A stretch of 64,000 nt of DNA from VAZQ01 sp963753575 (GCA_963753575.1 CAVWCR010000003.1:1178001-1242000), one strand, 5' to 3'. Shown: positions 34,951 to 43,828, counted from the first letter of the stretch. Program-made: numbers and translations. The notes: generated by a model from the letters alone, not told the origin.

Positions 34951-36177
34951 TCAAGCGGGCCGCGAGGACGCGCGGGCCCGCAGCATCGCGAACGCCAGCA
35001 GCGCGCCCGCCGCCAGCACGACCGGAAACATGACCTGATTGAGCGCCGTCCAGCCAAAGCTGGCGAGCAGCTTGCCGGACGAAAACGAGGCCACCACCAT
35101 CCCGCCGAACACCAGGAAATCGTTGAACGCCTGCACCTTGTTGCGCTCGTTCGCGCGGTGGCATTGGGTCACCATGGTGGTGGCGCCGATGAAGGAGAAG
35201 TTCCAGCCGACGCCAAGCAGCGTCAGGCCAATCCAGAAATTCCAGAGCGCGATGCCCGCGATCGAGACCAGGGCGCTCACCAGAAATATCACGAAGCCCA
35301 GGACCATGATCCGCTCGACCCCGTAGCGCATGATCAGCGCGCCGGTGAAGAAGCTTGGCGTGTACATGCCGAGCACATGCCATTGCAGGCCGAGCGTCGC
35401 CTCGGTCACCGAGTGATTGCAGTCGACCATCGCGAGCGGCGCCGACGTCATCATCAGGTTCATCATGGCGTAGCTCGCCACCCCGCAGGTGACGGCGGCG
35501 ATGAAGCGCGGGTGGCGGACGATCTCGCCGAGCGGGCGGCCATTGTCGCCGGCGACGCGCGGCGGCGGCGTCGGGATGTTCACCAGCGTCAGCACGCTGG
35601 CCGCGACGACGGCGAGCAGCGCCTGCGCGAGATACGTGCCGGCGAACATATAGGGCAGCCAGAGGTCCTTGCTCACGATCACAAGCTGCGAGCCGACAAC
35701 GCCGGAGGCGATGCCGCCCACCATGACCCACGAGATCGCCTTCGGCCTGAATGCTTCGCTGGCAGTATCGGCAGCAGCGAAGCGATAGGCCTGGTGCGCG
35801 GCGGCGTAGAAGCCTGAGAACAGCGCGCCCAGAAGAAACAGCGGAAACGACGCCTCGAGCACCGCCAGGCAGCAGATGAGCCCGGTCAGCACGCCGAACA
35901 CGGTGCCGACCTGGAACGCGGTGCGGCGGCCGTAACGCCGCGATAGCGCACCCACCGGCAGCGTCCCCATCCAGAGGCCGATGACGTAGACGGTGATCGG
36001 CAGCGTCGCCAGCCCCCGATCGGGCGCGAGCATGGCGCCGACCAGCCCGGCGGTCGCAACCAGCACCGCGTTGTTGCCGCCGGCGAGCGCCTGCGCGACC
36101 GCGAGCACCAGCGCATTGCGCCGCGCCAGGCGGTCGTCGGTCACGTCGCTCGTTGCGATATCGGCGATGGCCGACAT
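34951..36177 (-). CDS. Major facilitator superfamily transporter
   Basis: 408 aa with about 12 hydrophobic helices. The loop between helices 2 and 3 reads PVGALSRRYGRRTAFQVG, the MFS signature. Other helices are evident in AVLVATAGLVGAMLAP and SFIGATTMVTQCHRANERNK. The start ATG 36177 gives a short cytoplasmic lead MSAIADIATSDVTDDRLARR. The family subgroup (metabolite or drug efflux) cannot be decided. It lies upstream of hppA on the same strand with 223 nt between them, enough for a separate hppA promoter. Confidence 0.9.
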   Translation of the reverse strand: MSAIADIATSDVTDDRLARRNALVLAVAQALAGGNNAVLVATAGLVGAMLAPDRGLATLPITVYVIGLWMGTLPVGALSRRYGRRTAFQVGTVFGVLTGLICCLAVLEASFPLFLLGALFSGFYAAAHQAYRFAAADTASEAFRPKAISWVMVGGIASGVVGSQLVIVSKDLWLPYMFAGTYLAQALLAVVAASVLTLVNIPTPPPRVAGDNGRPLGEIVRHPRFIAAVTCGVASYAMMNLMMTSAPLAMVDCNHSVTEATLGLQWHVLGMYTPSFFTGALIMRYGVERIMVLGFVIFLVSALVSIAGIALWNFWIGLTLLGVGWNFSFIGATTMVTQCHRANERNKVQAFNDFLVFGGMVVASFSSGKLLASFGWTALNQVMFPVVLAAGALLAFAMLRARASSRPA

Positions 36178-36450
36178 GGATCCTCGTCGCTATGTCCCGA
36201 TCGCTGTGAGAGATCCAACTCGATCGAGTGCCCTCCTTCTAGCCGCCCTTGCCCGTCGCCGCCACGACGCCCGCGCAGGTCAGTCCCGCGGTAGCGGATA
36301 GTGCTTCCGCGCGCAGGCCGCACGAGTGGAAATAGGACAAGAGGGGTCTGTCCCCTATGATGGAATCGAGACATGGCGGCCGATTATCAAGGCGGCGCAC
36401 ATCAAGGCCGAGTAGATTGGGCCACCGGGCCCGACGGAGAGTGAGGGAGC

Positions 36451-36693
36451 ATGGAAGCGCTGATCTATATCTTGTTTGTGGTGCTCGCTATTCTGGCTGG
36501 CCTCGTCATCCATGGCACCATCGTCAAGAACAAATGGGGCATCAATTTCCAACGCGTCGTGTGTCCGAATTGCGGGCAGGAAATTCCTCGCATCCGCCCG
36601 CCCGCCTCGGGGAGCGAGGCCATGTGGGGCGGCTTCACCTGCCCCAACTGCCAATGCCGAATGGACAAGTGGGGGCGGCGGATTGCGGGCTGA
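36451..36693 (+). CDS. Small membrane-anchored zinc-ribbon protein
   Basis: 80 aa. One N-terminal membrane helix (LIYILFVVLAILAGLVIHG, about residues 4-22) precedes two CPNC knuckles: VVCPNCGQEIP (about 37-47) and FTCPNCQCRMD (about 63-73), which together can hold one zinc ion. It is too short for an enzyme; a membrane-bound scaffold or RNA/DNA-contact role is possible. It stands alone, divergent from the MFS gene. A GGGAG site precedes ATG 36451. I do not recognise a named family. Confidence 0.75.
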   Translation: MEALIYILFVVLAILAGLVIHGTIVKNKWGINFQRVVCPNCGQEIPRIRPPASGSEAMWGGFTCPNCQCRMDKWGRRIAG

Positions 36694-36722
36694 CGCCTGC
36701 TGCGGTCGCCGCTGACTCTGCT

Positions 36723-36802
36723 GCGAGACATTACGATTGCGAGACATTGCGATTGCGAGACATTGCGATTGCGAGACACTGCGATTGCGAGACACTACGA
36801 TG
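36723..36802. repeat. 16-bp tandem repeat, five copies
   Basis: Unit GCGAGACATTGCGATT repeated five times without spacers, with small changes (CATTA, CACTG, CACTA). The unit length is not a multiple of three and the array lies between genes, so it is not coding. It starts about 30 nt past the zinc-ribbon stop codon. Confidence 0.92.
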
Positions 36803-36851
36803 GTGTCAATCTTCGTGACGGCGTCCAGCAGGGTCAGGTATGCGGCAGCCT

Positions 36852-36939
36852 GTAGCCCGCATTGAGCGAAAGCGAATGCGGGAGCGACTGTGGAACTTAC
36901 GCTGTCCATCCTGGGTTTCGTCCGCTCAACCCGGGCTAC
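36852..36939. repeat. Dispersed palindromic element GTAGCCC...GGGCTAC
   Basis: An 88-nt element with outer arms GTAGCCC (36852-36858) and GGGCTAC (36933-36939) and partly complementary inner sequence (TTGAGCG/CGCTCAA-like). Similar elements are frequent in Hyphomicrobiales intergenic DNA as far as I recall. Confidence 0.65.
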
Positions 36940-36953
36940 AACCTGCAAACAAG

Positions 36954-36977
36954 AAAGGCCCCGCGTGCGGGGCCTTT
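36954..36977 (-). terminator. Terminator of the second heme-propeller gene
   Basis: Perfect 11-bp arms AAAGGCCCCGC / GCGGGGCCTTT with a 2-nt centre, about 32 nt past the stop codon. Confidence 0.75.
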
Positions 36978-37008
36978 CCGTCTTTGCGTGCGCCCACGCG
37001 CGCTGCGC

Positions 37009-39165
37009 TCAATGTGCGAGCGGGTCGGGCCGCACCTGGATATGCACGGCGCGCGGGTGCGAGCCCTTGCCGCCTTCCATCAGCCAAGGCGTGCGGTCGC
37101 CATTGGTGCTCCACAGCCCGCGTCCCTTCCAGCCGGCGTTGGGATCGTCGATGCGGCCGTCGAGGCCCTTGGCGTAGAAGCCCATCGGGTACGGAATGCG
37201 GATCGAGACCATCTGCCCGTCCTTGAGCGCGACGAAGCCGTCGCTGAGGTTTGCGGTCGAGATCGGGACGTTCTCGCCGAGCCCCAACGTGTTGTGCTGG
37301 TCGACCCAGGTGTAGTAGCTCGCTTCCACGCTGGTGGTCTCGCCCTCGAAGCTCGGGCCCGGATAGCGATAGAACGTCCAGCCTTCCGGACAATGATCGC
37401 CGGTCGCCTTCGGGCCGTTGAGCGGGCCCTTGCACTTGCGGCGGTCGAAGCTGACGAGGCTGCCGTTCGAGGCCGAGCCCCAGGCGACGCCGTTCTTGTC
37501 GATGTCGCCGCCGCGGATGCCACGGCCCTGCTTCGGCAGGTGGAAGAATTCCGACAGTCCGGTCTTTGGATCGAAGCGCAGGAAGCCGGGCGGGCCGCCG
37601 AACACGCCGACCGTATACCAGATCGAGCCGTCGACCGGACTGGGCATCACGGCGTAGGGGCCGGAGCCGCCGGTGATGCGCTTGTCCTTCGCCGGATCGA
37701 TCGGGTCGTTCGGCTCCACATAGTCGTCGCGCTTGCCGTTGCCGTTGGTGTCGAGCACGAACGGCGACCAGCCCTGCGACTTCGCGGCATCATCAGTCTC
37801 GTCGAAGGTCTTGGTGTTGATCCAGCCCGCCACCTGGCCGGTGCCGCTGAACCAGAGCGTATCGTCGGCGTCGTAGCCGAATTGCGGATGATGGGTGCCG
37901 AAGCAGGTGTCGATGAAGGTGTACTTCTTCGTCTTGGGATCGAACATCGCAGCCTGGCGCGCAGCTTTTTCAAGCGGGAACACCTTGGCGGAGGGATGAT
38001 CCGATCCCTTCTTGCAGAAGTCCGGATTGTTCATGCCGCGAATGCCGGCCGCGAGCCACAACCGTCCCTTCTTGTCGAACATCGAGTTGTGATTGTTGGC
38101 CTTGGTGTCCCAGATCTGCCGGTCGCCCCAATAGGCCGAGGGCTGCAGCGGCTTGATCGCTGCGGCGTGGCCAGGCCCGAGCGCATAAGGCGTATTTGCA
38201 TCTCTGACCGGCAGCTTGAAGAACGTCACCTTGTTCGTCTTCGGATCGAGGATCGGCATGTCGTCCGACGAATATTCGTTCGAGCCGTAGAGCGGGCCGT
38301 TGGCGTTGACGGTTGGATTGCGCCGATCAGAGGAGATCAGGTCGTGCAGATAATTCTTCTCGGTCCCCCACTCCCACGACGTGACGACGATGTTGCGCTC
38401 GACGCCCTGCGGCCGCGGCGGTTTGCTCTTCGGCAGCTCGCCCTTGGCGATGCGGTCGGTCCAGTCGCCGAAGTACTGGTACGGCACCGCGCCGAACTGC
38501 CCGGCGATGCGGTTGGTCATCATCCCGCCGGCCTGGCCGGACTGGATGCGGCGCACCCAGGCTTCGCGGCCGTCGCGGAACGGCCCGAACGCCGCCGGGA
38601 TCGTGCGGGTGGATTCCTGGCCGAGCTGGTGGCAGCCGACGCAGTCGACGTTGTTCATCTGCCGCAGCCAGTTATCCCGCGTGATGTTCTTCGGGATCTG
38701 GGTCGAGCCGCCGAAATCGCTCGCCGGCGGAATCTTCAGCATCGAGAACCAATAGGCTGCGGGATAGTAATGCGCCGCCTCCGCCGCGTTCGGCGCCGAC
38801 ACCGCCGTGAGGTCGAGGTGCTGGCCGGGCTTGCTACGCATCTTGGGCGAGTCGACAAGCCCATACCCGCGCACCCAGACCTGATAGTCGGCCGTCGGCA
38901 GGTCGGGGATGACGTAGCGGCCCTGGTCGTCGGTCACGACCATGCGGGCGAACTTGGTGGGCAGCTCGGTCGTTTCCGCGATCACCCAGACCCCGGCTTC
39001 CGGCCCATTGGGGCCGCGCACCACGCCGCCGATATCGTCGGCATCAATCGCCACCGTCGCCTGGGTACCGCCCTGCTGGGCGCGTAGCTCGCTCGGCCCG
39101 GAAAGCAGCGCGGCAAGCCCGATGGCGGCCGCCGTGGTCAAGTAGAATTGTCGTATCGTCTTCAT
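37009..39165 (-). CDS. Exported fusion: carboxypeptidase-regulatory-like domain + CxxCH heme site + beta-propeller (paralogue)
   Basis: 718 aa. A signal peptide (MKTIRQFYLTTAAAIGLAAL, cleavage near LRA-QQ) is followed by an Ig-like regulatory domain with GGVVRGPNGPEAGVWVIAET (about 46-105), the heme motif CVGCH at 175-179, then a long repeat region with KGRLWLAAGI, DADDTLWFSGTG and SPVDGSIWYTVG-type blades. Same domain order as the 618-aa protein at 6480-8336 but only distantly alike and about 100 residues longer. GGGGAGGAG precedes ATG 39165. Heme may shuttle electrons or sense redox state in the periplasm. No cytochrome c or dehydrogenase gene adjoins this copy. Confidence 0.82.
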   Translation of the reverse strand: MKTIRQFYLTTAAAIGLAALLSGPSELRAQQGGTQATVAIDADDIGGVVRGPNGPEAGVWVIAETTELPTKFARMVVTDDQGRYVIPDLPTADYQVWVRGYGLVDSPKMRSKPGQHLDLTAVSAPNAAEAAHYYPAAYWFSMLKIPPASDFGGSTQIPKNITRDNWLRQMNNVDCVGCHQLGQESTRTIPAAFGPFRDGREAWVRRIQSGQAGGMMTNRIAGQFGAVPYQYFGDWTDRIAKGELPKSKPPRPQGVERNIVVTSWEWGTEKNYLHDLISSDRRNPTVNANGPLYGSNEYSSDDMPILDPKTNKVTFFKLPVRDANTPYALGPGHAAAIKPLQPSAYWGDRQIWDTKANNHNSMFDKKGRLWLAAGIRGMNNPDFCKKGSDHPSAKVFPLEKAARQAAMFDPKTKKYTFIDTCFGTHHPQFGYDADDTLWFSGTGQVAGWINTKTFDETDDAAKSQGWSPFVLDTNGNGKRDDYVEPNDPIDPAKDKRITGGSGPYAVMPSPVDGSIWYTVGVFGGPPGFLRFDPKTGLSEFFHLPKQGRGIRGGDIDKNGVAWGSASNGSLVSFDRRKCKGPLNGPKATGDHCPEGWTFYRYPGPSFEGETTSVEASYYTWVDQHNTLGLGENVPISTANLSDGFVALKDGQMVSIRIPYPMGFYAKGLDGRIDDPNAGWKGRGLWSTNGDRTPWLMEGGKGSHPRAVHIQVRPDPLAH

Positions 39166-39675
39166 CTCGGGCTCCTCCCCTATCGCTTGCGCAGGCGGTC
39201 TACGTGGCTTTCAGCCTGCTCCGGCTCGACGCGTCGACCGGCTGCGCACAGACATCAATCCATGATCATTTATTCACGCACAAACATGCGGCTTCCGCAA
39301 TCACGTTCCCGGCATTCCTGGAACAGGTCTAAACAATGGCCCGCGCCGCAAACCAGATGCCGCCCGCGACCAGCGCAGTTCCGGCGATGCGCGACTGCAG
39401 CCGGCCCATGGCCAAAAGTTCCCGGAAAACAAACGCCAAGATCGAGCGCTCAAGCGGGTCCGCTATTTGGCGCGCGCGTGCGGGGTCGCCGCCAAACAGC
39501 GCAATGCAGCGGGAGCTGCTCACGAGGGCGCCGTGACAAACTGTCGAGTTCCATTGCGGAAAAATAGAGCAAGGCCACCCCTTGCGCTCTCTCCACCAAC
39601 GACCTATTATTTTCACCTGCAGTACATATTTTATGGGTGAAATAGTATGAGGAACAAATTGACCTCAGCGAGCCC
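39166..39675. other. 510-nt region with at most one doubtful small gene
   Basis: Upstream of the heme-propeller gene. Apart from the doubtful small gene at 39329-39523 nothing could be supported. The right half is visibly AT-richer and must contain promoters for the flanking divergent genes. Confidence 0.4.
39329..39523 (-). CDS. Possible small membrane protein
   Basis: 64 aa if GTG 39523 is the start. The C-terminal segment IAGTALVAGGIWFAARAIV is a plausible membrane helix, preceded by an amphipathic stretch (LERSILAFVFRELLAMGRLQ). No family is recognised, the ribosome binding site is poor and the frame is short, so this may be chance. Confidence 0.3.
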   Translation of the reverse strand: MSSSRCIALFGGDPARARQIADPLERSILAFVFRELLAMGRLQSRIAGTALVAGGIWFAARAIV

Positions 39676-40851
39676 ATGGCCTCCCCTCTGACCAGCCGGC
39701 GCCGCCTGCGGCGCCGCGGCCGGGTGAGCGCGCGCAAACGCGCCGCCAACCGGCGCAACGCGCGGCGCAGCACTGGTCCCCGGACCGCGGCCGGCAAGGC
39801 ACGCGCGGCGCGCAATGCCCGCCGCCATGGCCTGACACTGCCGGTCGGCGGCGATCTCGCTTCGCTGCGCCTGATCATGAGCCTGACGGAGGCGATTGCC
39901 GGACCGGACGCGAGCGCCGAACGCCGCGAGGGCGCGACCAAGATCGCGCTCGCGCAGGCCGATCTGGTGCGCATCCGGCAGGCGAAGAGCAATCTGCTCG
40001 TGGCCGACCTTGCTTCGCGTCCCTGCCTGTCCTCGCCCGCCATCAAGCGGCTGGCGAGCCTGTCGCGCTACGAGCGACGCGCCTTCGCGCGCCGCAAGAT
40101 GGCGATCCGGCGGCTCGACCGCGAGACCTCTGCCAGGTTTTGCAAAAACGAACCAACCGGCGGAAATACGCCCGATAAATCAGCGGGTTCCGCCCTGTTT
40201 CCGGGGGTCGGCGAACAACCCGCCGCGGTCAGCGTCAACGCGCGCGGCGCGCTTTTGCCAAAACGAAGCCACCGGAGAGGAATTTCCAGTCGCTTCAGCA
40301 GGCTACTCCCTAAAAATCATTCGCTCGCAAAGGCCAGCGCGCCCGGATGGCGGATGACCACTGAGCGCGCCTCAGGGAGAGCATGCGCGCCGATCTGGCC
40401 GAACGCCGCGCGGGTCTCGTCGCGCAGGAGGTCGATGACGTGGCCAGGCCCCAGCGCGCCCAGCGCGCCGAGCCCCCACAGGAAGGCCTTGCCGGCGAAG
40501 GCCGCGTCGGCGCCGAGCGCGAGCGCGCGCACGACGTCGGTGCCGCTGCGCACGCCGCTGTCGAGGATGACGGTGGCGCGGCCGCGCACTTCGGCGGCGA
40601 TCGCGGGCAGCACATCGATCGAGGCCGGCAGCGCCTCGATCTGGCGGCCGCCGTGGTTCGACACCCAGATGCCGTCGATGCCGAGCGAGAGAGCGCGCGC
40701 GGCGTCGGCCGGATGCATGATGCCCTTGAGAATGAGCGGGCGCTTCCAGCGATCGCGGAAGCGGGCGATCTCGTCCCAGGTGAAGGCGCCGCCGATCTCA
40801 TCGCGCGCGAACGCAATGACGTCGTTGGTGCCGGCGTTCGCGCCGGCGTAG
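39676..40851 (+). CDS. Uncharacterised basic protein with run-on C-terminus overlapping the next gene
   Basis: Open frame of 391 codons. Only the first part looks genuine: a very basic N-terminus with AANRRNARRSTGPRTAAGKA and ARRHGL, which I associate with a family of unknown function common in Bradyrhizobiaceae, followed by a helical part to about residue 155 (RKMAIRRLDRETSARF). After about 40140 the sequence loses similarity, and from 40317 it is antisense to the alpha-hydroxyacid oxidase gene. A lost stop or a frameshift near 40140-40310 is likely, so the true end is uncertain. The basic N-terminus could bind nucleic acid. Function unknown. Confidence 0.5.
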   Translation: MASPLTSRRRLRRRGRVSARKRAANRRNARRSTGPRTAAGKARAARNARRHGLTLPVGGDLASLRLIMSLTEAIAGPDASAERREGATKIALAQADLVRIRQAKSNLLVADLASRPCLSSPAIKRLASLSRYERRAFARRKMAIRRLDRETSARFCKNEPTGGNTPDKSAGSALFPGVGEQPAAVSVNARGALLPKRSHRRGISSRFSRLLPKNHSLAKASAPGWRMTTERASGRACAPIWPNAARVSSRRRSMTWPGPSAPSAPSPHRKALPAKAASAPSASARTTSVPLRTPLSRMTVARPRTSAAIAGSTSIEAGSASIWRPPWFDTQMPSMPSERARAASAGCMMPLRMSGRFQRSRKRAISSQVKAPPISSRANAMTSLVPAFAPA

Positions 40852-41567
40852 GACTTGAGATTGGCAAAGCGCGGATGGCCTTCGCGCGCGAGCGAAGCGA
40901 GCCAGCCCGGCGCGCACAGCATGTCGAAGATCATGCGCAGGTCGGGGCTGAACTTGCCGCCGCCGAGCCCGACCACCACCTCGCGCGGGCGCGTGGTGCG
41001 CACCGGCACGTCGACCGTCATCACAAAGGCATGCACGCCCGCGGCGTCGGCACGGCGCATGAGATCGAAGGCGAGCGCATGGTCGTTGCGCGCCATGCGG
41101 TAGAGCTGGAACCAGAGCACATCGGGCGCGATCTTCGCGGCCTCCTCGATCGTGAGCCCGCCGACGGTGCCGAGCACGTAAGGCACACGCGCCTTTTGCG
41201 CAGCCGCCGCCATGAAGCGGTCGGCGCCGGGCCACACCAGCGCCGGTCCGCCCATCGGCGCAATGCCGAGCGGCGCCGCATAGCGGCGGCCGAACAGCTC
41301 GACCTCGCAGGCGGGCAGCGCCGGCATCACGCCGTAGCGCGGCACAAGCTCGACGGCGTCGAGGGCGGCCCAGTTGCGCGCGATGCCTTTGTCTGCACCG
41401 GCGCCGCCGTCGGAATATTCAAAGGCAAAGCGCGGGATATGGTGGCGCGCCCGTTCACGCAGATAGGCGATCGTCGGAAAGCGGCGCCGCAGCGGGCTGC
41501 CGCCGCGATAGGCCGACTGCTCCGACGACGAGACGGTCAGCTTGCTGGCGTCGGTGCGATCATCCAT
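40317..41567 (-). CDS. FMN-dependent alpha-hydroxyacid oxidase/dehydrogenase
   Basis: 416 aa of the lactate/glycolate/mandelate oxidase family (LldD-like). The TIM barrel binds FMN; the catalytic histidine and FMN/substrate contacts are in IWVSNHGGRQIEAL, with FVMTVDVPVRTTRPRE and the phosphate-binding ILDSGVRSGTDVVRAL also present. It oxidises a 2-hydroxyacid to the 2-oxoacid, passing electrons to oxygen or the membrane chain; a membrane-insertion loop could not be judged. GGGAGGGATC precedes ATG 41567. The stop codon lies inside the run-on frame of the opposite-strand gene. It is inserted between hppA and thiL. Confidence 0.93.
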   Translation of the reverse strand: MDDRTDASKLTVSSSEQSAYRGGSPLRRRFPTIAYLRERARHHIPRFAFEYSDGGAGADKGIARNWAALDAVELVPRYGVMPALPACEVELFGRRYAAPLGIAPMGGPALVWPGADRFMAAAAQKARVPYVLGTVGGLTIEEAAKIAPDVLWFQLYRMARNDHALAFDLMRRADAAGVHAFVMTVDVPVRTTRPREVVVGLGGGKFSPDLRMIFDMLCAPGWLASLAREGHPRFANLKSYAGANAGTNDVIAFARDEIGGAFTWDEIARFRDRWKRPLILKGIMHPADAARALSLGIDGIWVSNHGGRQIEALPASIDVLPAIAAEVRGRATVILDSGVRSGTDVVRALALGADAAFAGKAFLWGLGALGALGPGHVIDLLRDETRAAFGQIGAHALPEARSVVIRHPGALAFASE

Positions 41568-41588
41568 GACGATCCCTCCCCTCGTTTA

Positions 41589-42596
41589 TTAGAAATGACT
41601 GAACGAGCCTTGCTTGAACATGAGCGGCCTGCCGTCGCGATCGAGGAAGCGCGGCGGCGCGCTGCCCTTGCTGACGACGCCAATCTCGGCGAGCGGCACG
41701 CCGGCCTTGGCGGCGGCCGTCTGAAACGACGCAACCTTCTTGGGCGCAACGGTGCAGACGATCTCATAGTCGTCGCCGCCGGTGAGCGCGCGCTCGAACA
41801 TCGCGGGCTCGGCCGCCACCGTGCGTTGCGCGGCGGCAGAGAGCGGAACGCGCGTGGCGTCAATCTCTGCGCTGACGCCGGACGCCGTGCAAAGCTTGGT
41901 GAAGTCACCGACCAGCCCGTCCGAGACATCCATCGCGCCCGACGCATGACGGCGCAGGACCTCGGCCACCACGTTGCGCGGCTGCGGCACGAGATAGCGC
42001 TCGGCAAGATGCGCCGCCTCCCGCCGCGACAGTCCGAAGCGTTCCGCTGCCGCGGGATCCTGCCGCAACGCCAGCCCGAGCGCCGCGTCGCCGATCGTGC
42101 CCGTCACCATCACCCGGTCGCCGACCCGCGCGCCCATACGCGTCACCATGCTGCCGCGCGGCAGCGTACCAAAGACAGTGATCGCGATGGTGATGGGACC
42201 TGGCGTGCGGTCGGTGTCGCCACCCAGGAGCGGACAGCCGTAGGCGGCGGCATCCTTGCCGAGCCCGCGCGCGAAGGCTTTCAGCCAGGCCGAACCGATC
42301 TCCTTCGGCAGCGCAAGCGCGAGCAGAAAGCCCTCCGGCTTGGCGCCCTTGGCGGCGAGATCGGAGAGGTTCACGCGCAGCGCCTTCTGGGCGACCTTGT
42401 CGGCGGCGTCCTCTGGGAAGAAATGCACGCCGCCCACGATGGCGTCGGTCTTGAGGACGAGGTCGCTGCCCGCGGGAACCGGTAGCGCGGCGCAATCGTC
42501 AACGAGCCCCAAGGCGGCCGGATGCGTCGCCAGCGGCCGGAAATAGCGGGCGATGATCTCGTCCTCGCCAGTCTGCCCTGCCGCGCGCTTTGTCAT
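41589..42596 (-). CDS. thiL: Thiamine-monophosphate kinase
   Basis: 335 aa AIR synthase-type ATP-dependent kinase that makes thiamine diphosphate from the monophosphate. The N-terminal GEDEIIARYFRPLA, acidic metal-binding LGLVDDCAALPV and VLKTDAIVGGVHFF, then DLAAKGAKPEGFLLALALP and LLGGDTDRTPGPI, are all family motifs. The start MTKRAAGQTGEDEI is at 42596, divergent from the P450 gene with 64 nt between. In most alphaproteobacteria thiL directly follows nusB; here a P450 gene on the opposite strand separates them. Confidence 0.95.
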   Translation of the reverse strand: MTKRAAGQTGEDEIIARYFRPLATHPAALGLVDDCAALPVPAGSDLVLKTDAIVGGVHFFPEDAADKVAQKALRVNLSDLAAKGAKPEGFLLALALPKEIGSAWLKAFARGLGKDAAAYGCPLLGGDTDRTPGPITIAITVFGTLPRGSMVTRMGARVGDRVMVTGTIGDAALGLALRQDPAAAERFGLSRREAAHLAERYLVPQPRNVVAEVLRRHASGAMDVSDGLVGDFTKLCTASGVSAEIDATRVPLSAAAQRTVAAEPAMFERALTGGDDYEIVCTVAPKKVASFQTAAAKAGVPLAEIGVVSKGSAPPRFLDRDGRPLMFKQGSFSHF

Positions 42597-42660
42597 CCTT
42601 TCCTCGCCTGTCTCCTCAACGTAGCATCATGGTTGACCCAATGGCACGTCGGCAGGCGCT

Positions 42661-43824
42661 ATGGAAGCGTTCGACCTCTATTCCCCCGAAATCGACGCCA
42701 ACCCGTTCCCCTACTACGAGGTGCTGCGGGAGCAGTATCCCTGCTACTGGAGCGAGGGCGCCGGCCTCTTCATCCTCTCGCGCTACCACGACATCCTACA
42801 GGCGGCGCAGGACTGGCAGACGTTCTCGTCCTCGCAGGGCAACATGATCGACGAGTTGCCGGGCCGCGCCGGCGCGACGCTCGGCACCACCGACCCGCCC
42901 CGGCACGACCGGCTGCGCGCGCTGAGCCAGACCGCCTTTACCAAGCGCAACACCGAGCACCTCGCCGCCCCGACCATCGAGATCGCTGATCGTTCGCTCG
43001 ATCGCATCTGCGATCAGAAGCGCTTCGATTTCGTTGCCGATTTTTCCAGCCAGATCTCGGTCGGGCTTCTCTTCCGCACCATGGGACTCTCCGAGCGCGA
43101 CCACGCCGAGATCAGGCGCAAGGTCATCCTGGCGGTCTCGACCGACAAGGCGGTGAAGGGCCGCAACGCCGAGCACATCGCCGCCTTCAAGGACCTCGGC
43201 GACTTCATCACGGCGGAAGTCGCAGCGCGGCGCGCCAACCCGAAGGACGATCTGATCACGCATCTCGCCGAAGCCGAGATCGACGGCGACCGCCTGAGCG
43301 AGCGCGAGATTGTGCTCACCTCCGCGACCTTCGTGATGGCGGGCGTCGAATCGCTCTCAAGCTTCATGAGCATGCTGGCGCTCAACCTGCATGACCATCC
43401 CGACACGCGGCGCCGTATCGTCGCCGACACGAGCCTGATCGCACCGGCGATCGAGGAGTCGCTGCGGTTCAACACCTCGGCACAACGCTTCAAGCGTACT
43501 GTGATGAAGCCGGTCGAGCTGCATGGTCAAAGCCTCAAGCCGGGCGACAAGGTCGCGCTCGCCTTCGGCTCGGGCAACCGCGACCGGCGCAAGTTTCCCG
43601 ACCCCGACCGTTACGACCTCGACCGCCGTCCGCTCGGGCACCTCGGCTTCGGCGCCGGCAAGCATTTCTGTCTCGGCAGCCAGTTCGCGCGCTTCGTCAC
43701 AGAAGTTGCGATGCGGCGTTTTCTCGAACGCGTGCCCGACTATCATCTCACGCAAGACGAGATCGCCTGGAACTCATCGTCGAATTTCCGCAGCCCGGTC
43801 GCGCTGCCATTTCTGTGCGGATGA
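42661..43824 (+). CDS. Cytochrome P450
   Basis: 387 aa soluble bacterial class P450. The heme-thiolate motif is FGAGKHFCLGSQFAR (Cys337), the E-x-x-R pair is in IEESLRF (E266, R269), and the I-helix oxygen-activation segment reads FVMAGVESLSS (E230 with Ser231 in place of the usual Thr). N-terminal SPEIDANPFPYYEVLREQYP is typical of CYP families acting on small or terpenoid compounds. No ferredoxin or reductase is encoded beside it. It is the only plus-strand gene in the thiL-nusB interval and converges on nusB with only 5 nt between the stops. Confidence 0.94.
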   Translation: MEAFDLYSPEIDANPFPYYEVLREQYPCYWSEGAGLFILSRYHDILQAAQDWQTFSSSQGNMIDELPGRAGATLGTTDPPRHDRLRALSQTAFTKRNTEHLAAPTIEIADRSLDRICDQKRFDFVADFSSQISVGLLFRTMGLSERDHAEIRRKVILAVSTDKAVKGRNAEHIAAFKDLGDFITAEVAARRANPKDDLITHLAEAEIDGDRLSEREIVLTSATFVMAGVESLSSFMSMLALNLHDHPDTRRRIVADTSLIAPAIEESLRFNTSAQRFKRTVMKPVELHGQSLKPGDKVALAFGSGNRDRRKFPDPDRYDLDRRPLGHLGFGAGKHFCLGSQFARFVTEVAMRRFLERVPDYHLTQDEIAWNSSSNFRSPVALPFLCG

Positions 43825-43828
43825 CCGC

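Noticed and set aside
36723..36802. CRISPR array
   Set aside because: Repeats are 16 bp, contiguous and without spacers, and no cas gene is present.
36862..39087. A 741-codon plus-strand frame opposite the second heme-propeller gene
   Set aside because: Shadow of the minus-strand gene, which has a signal peptide, heme motif and good ribosome binding site.
40383..42485. A 700-codon plus-strand open frame opposite the oxidase and thiL genes
   Set aside because: It is antisense to two well-recognised genes, has His/Arg/Ala-rich composition typical of reading GC-rich codons backwards, and resembles no family.
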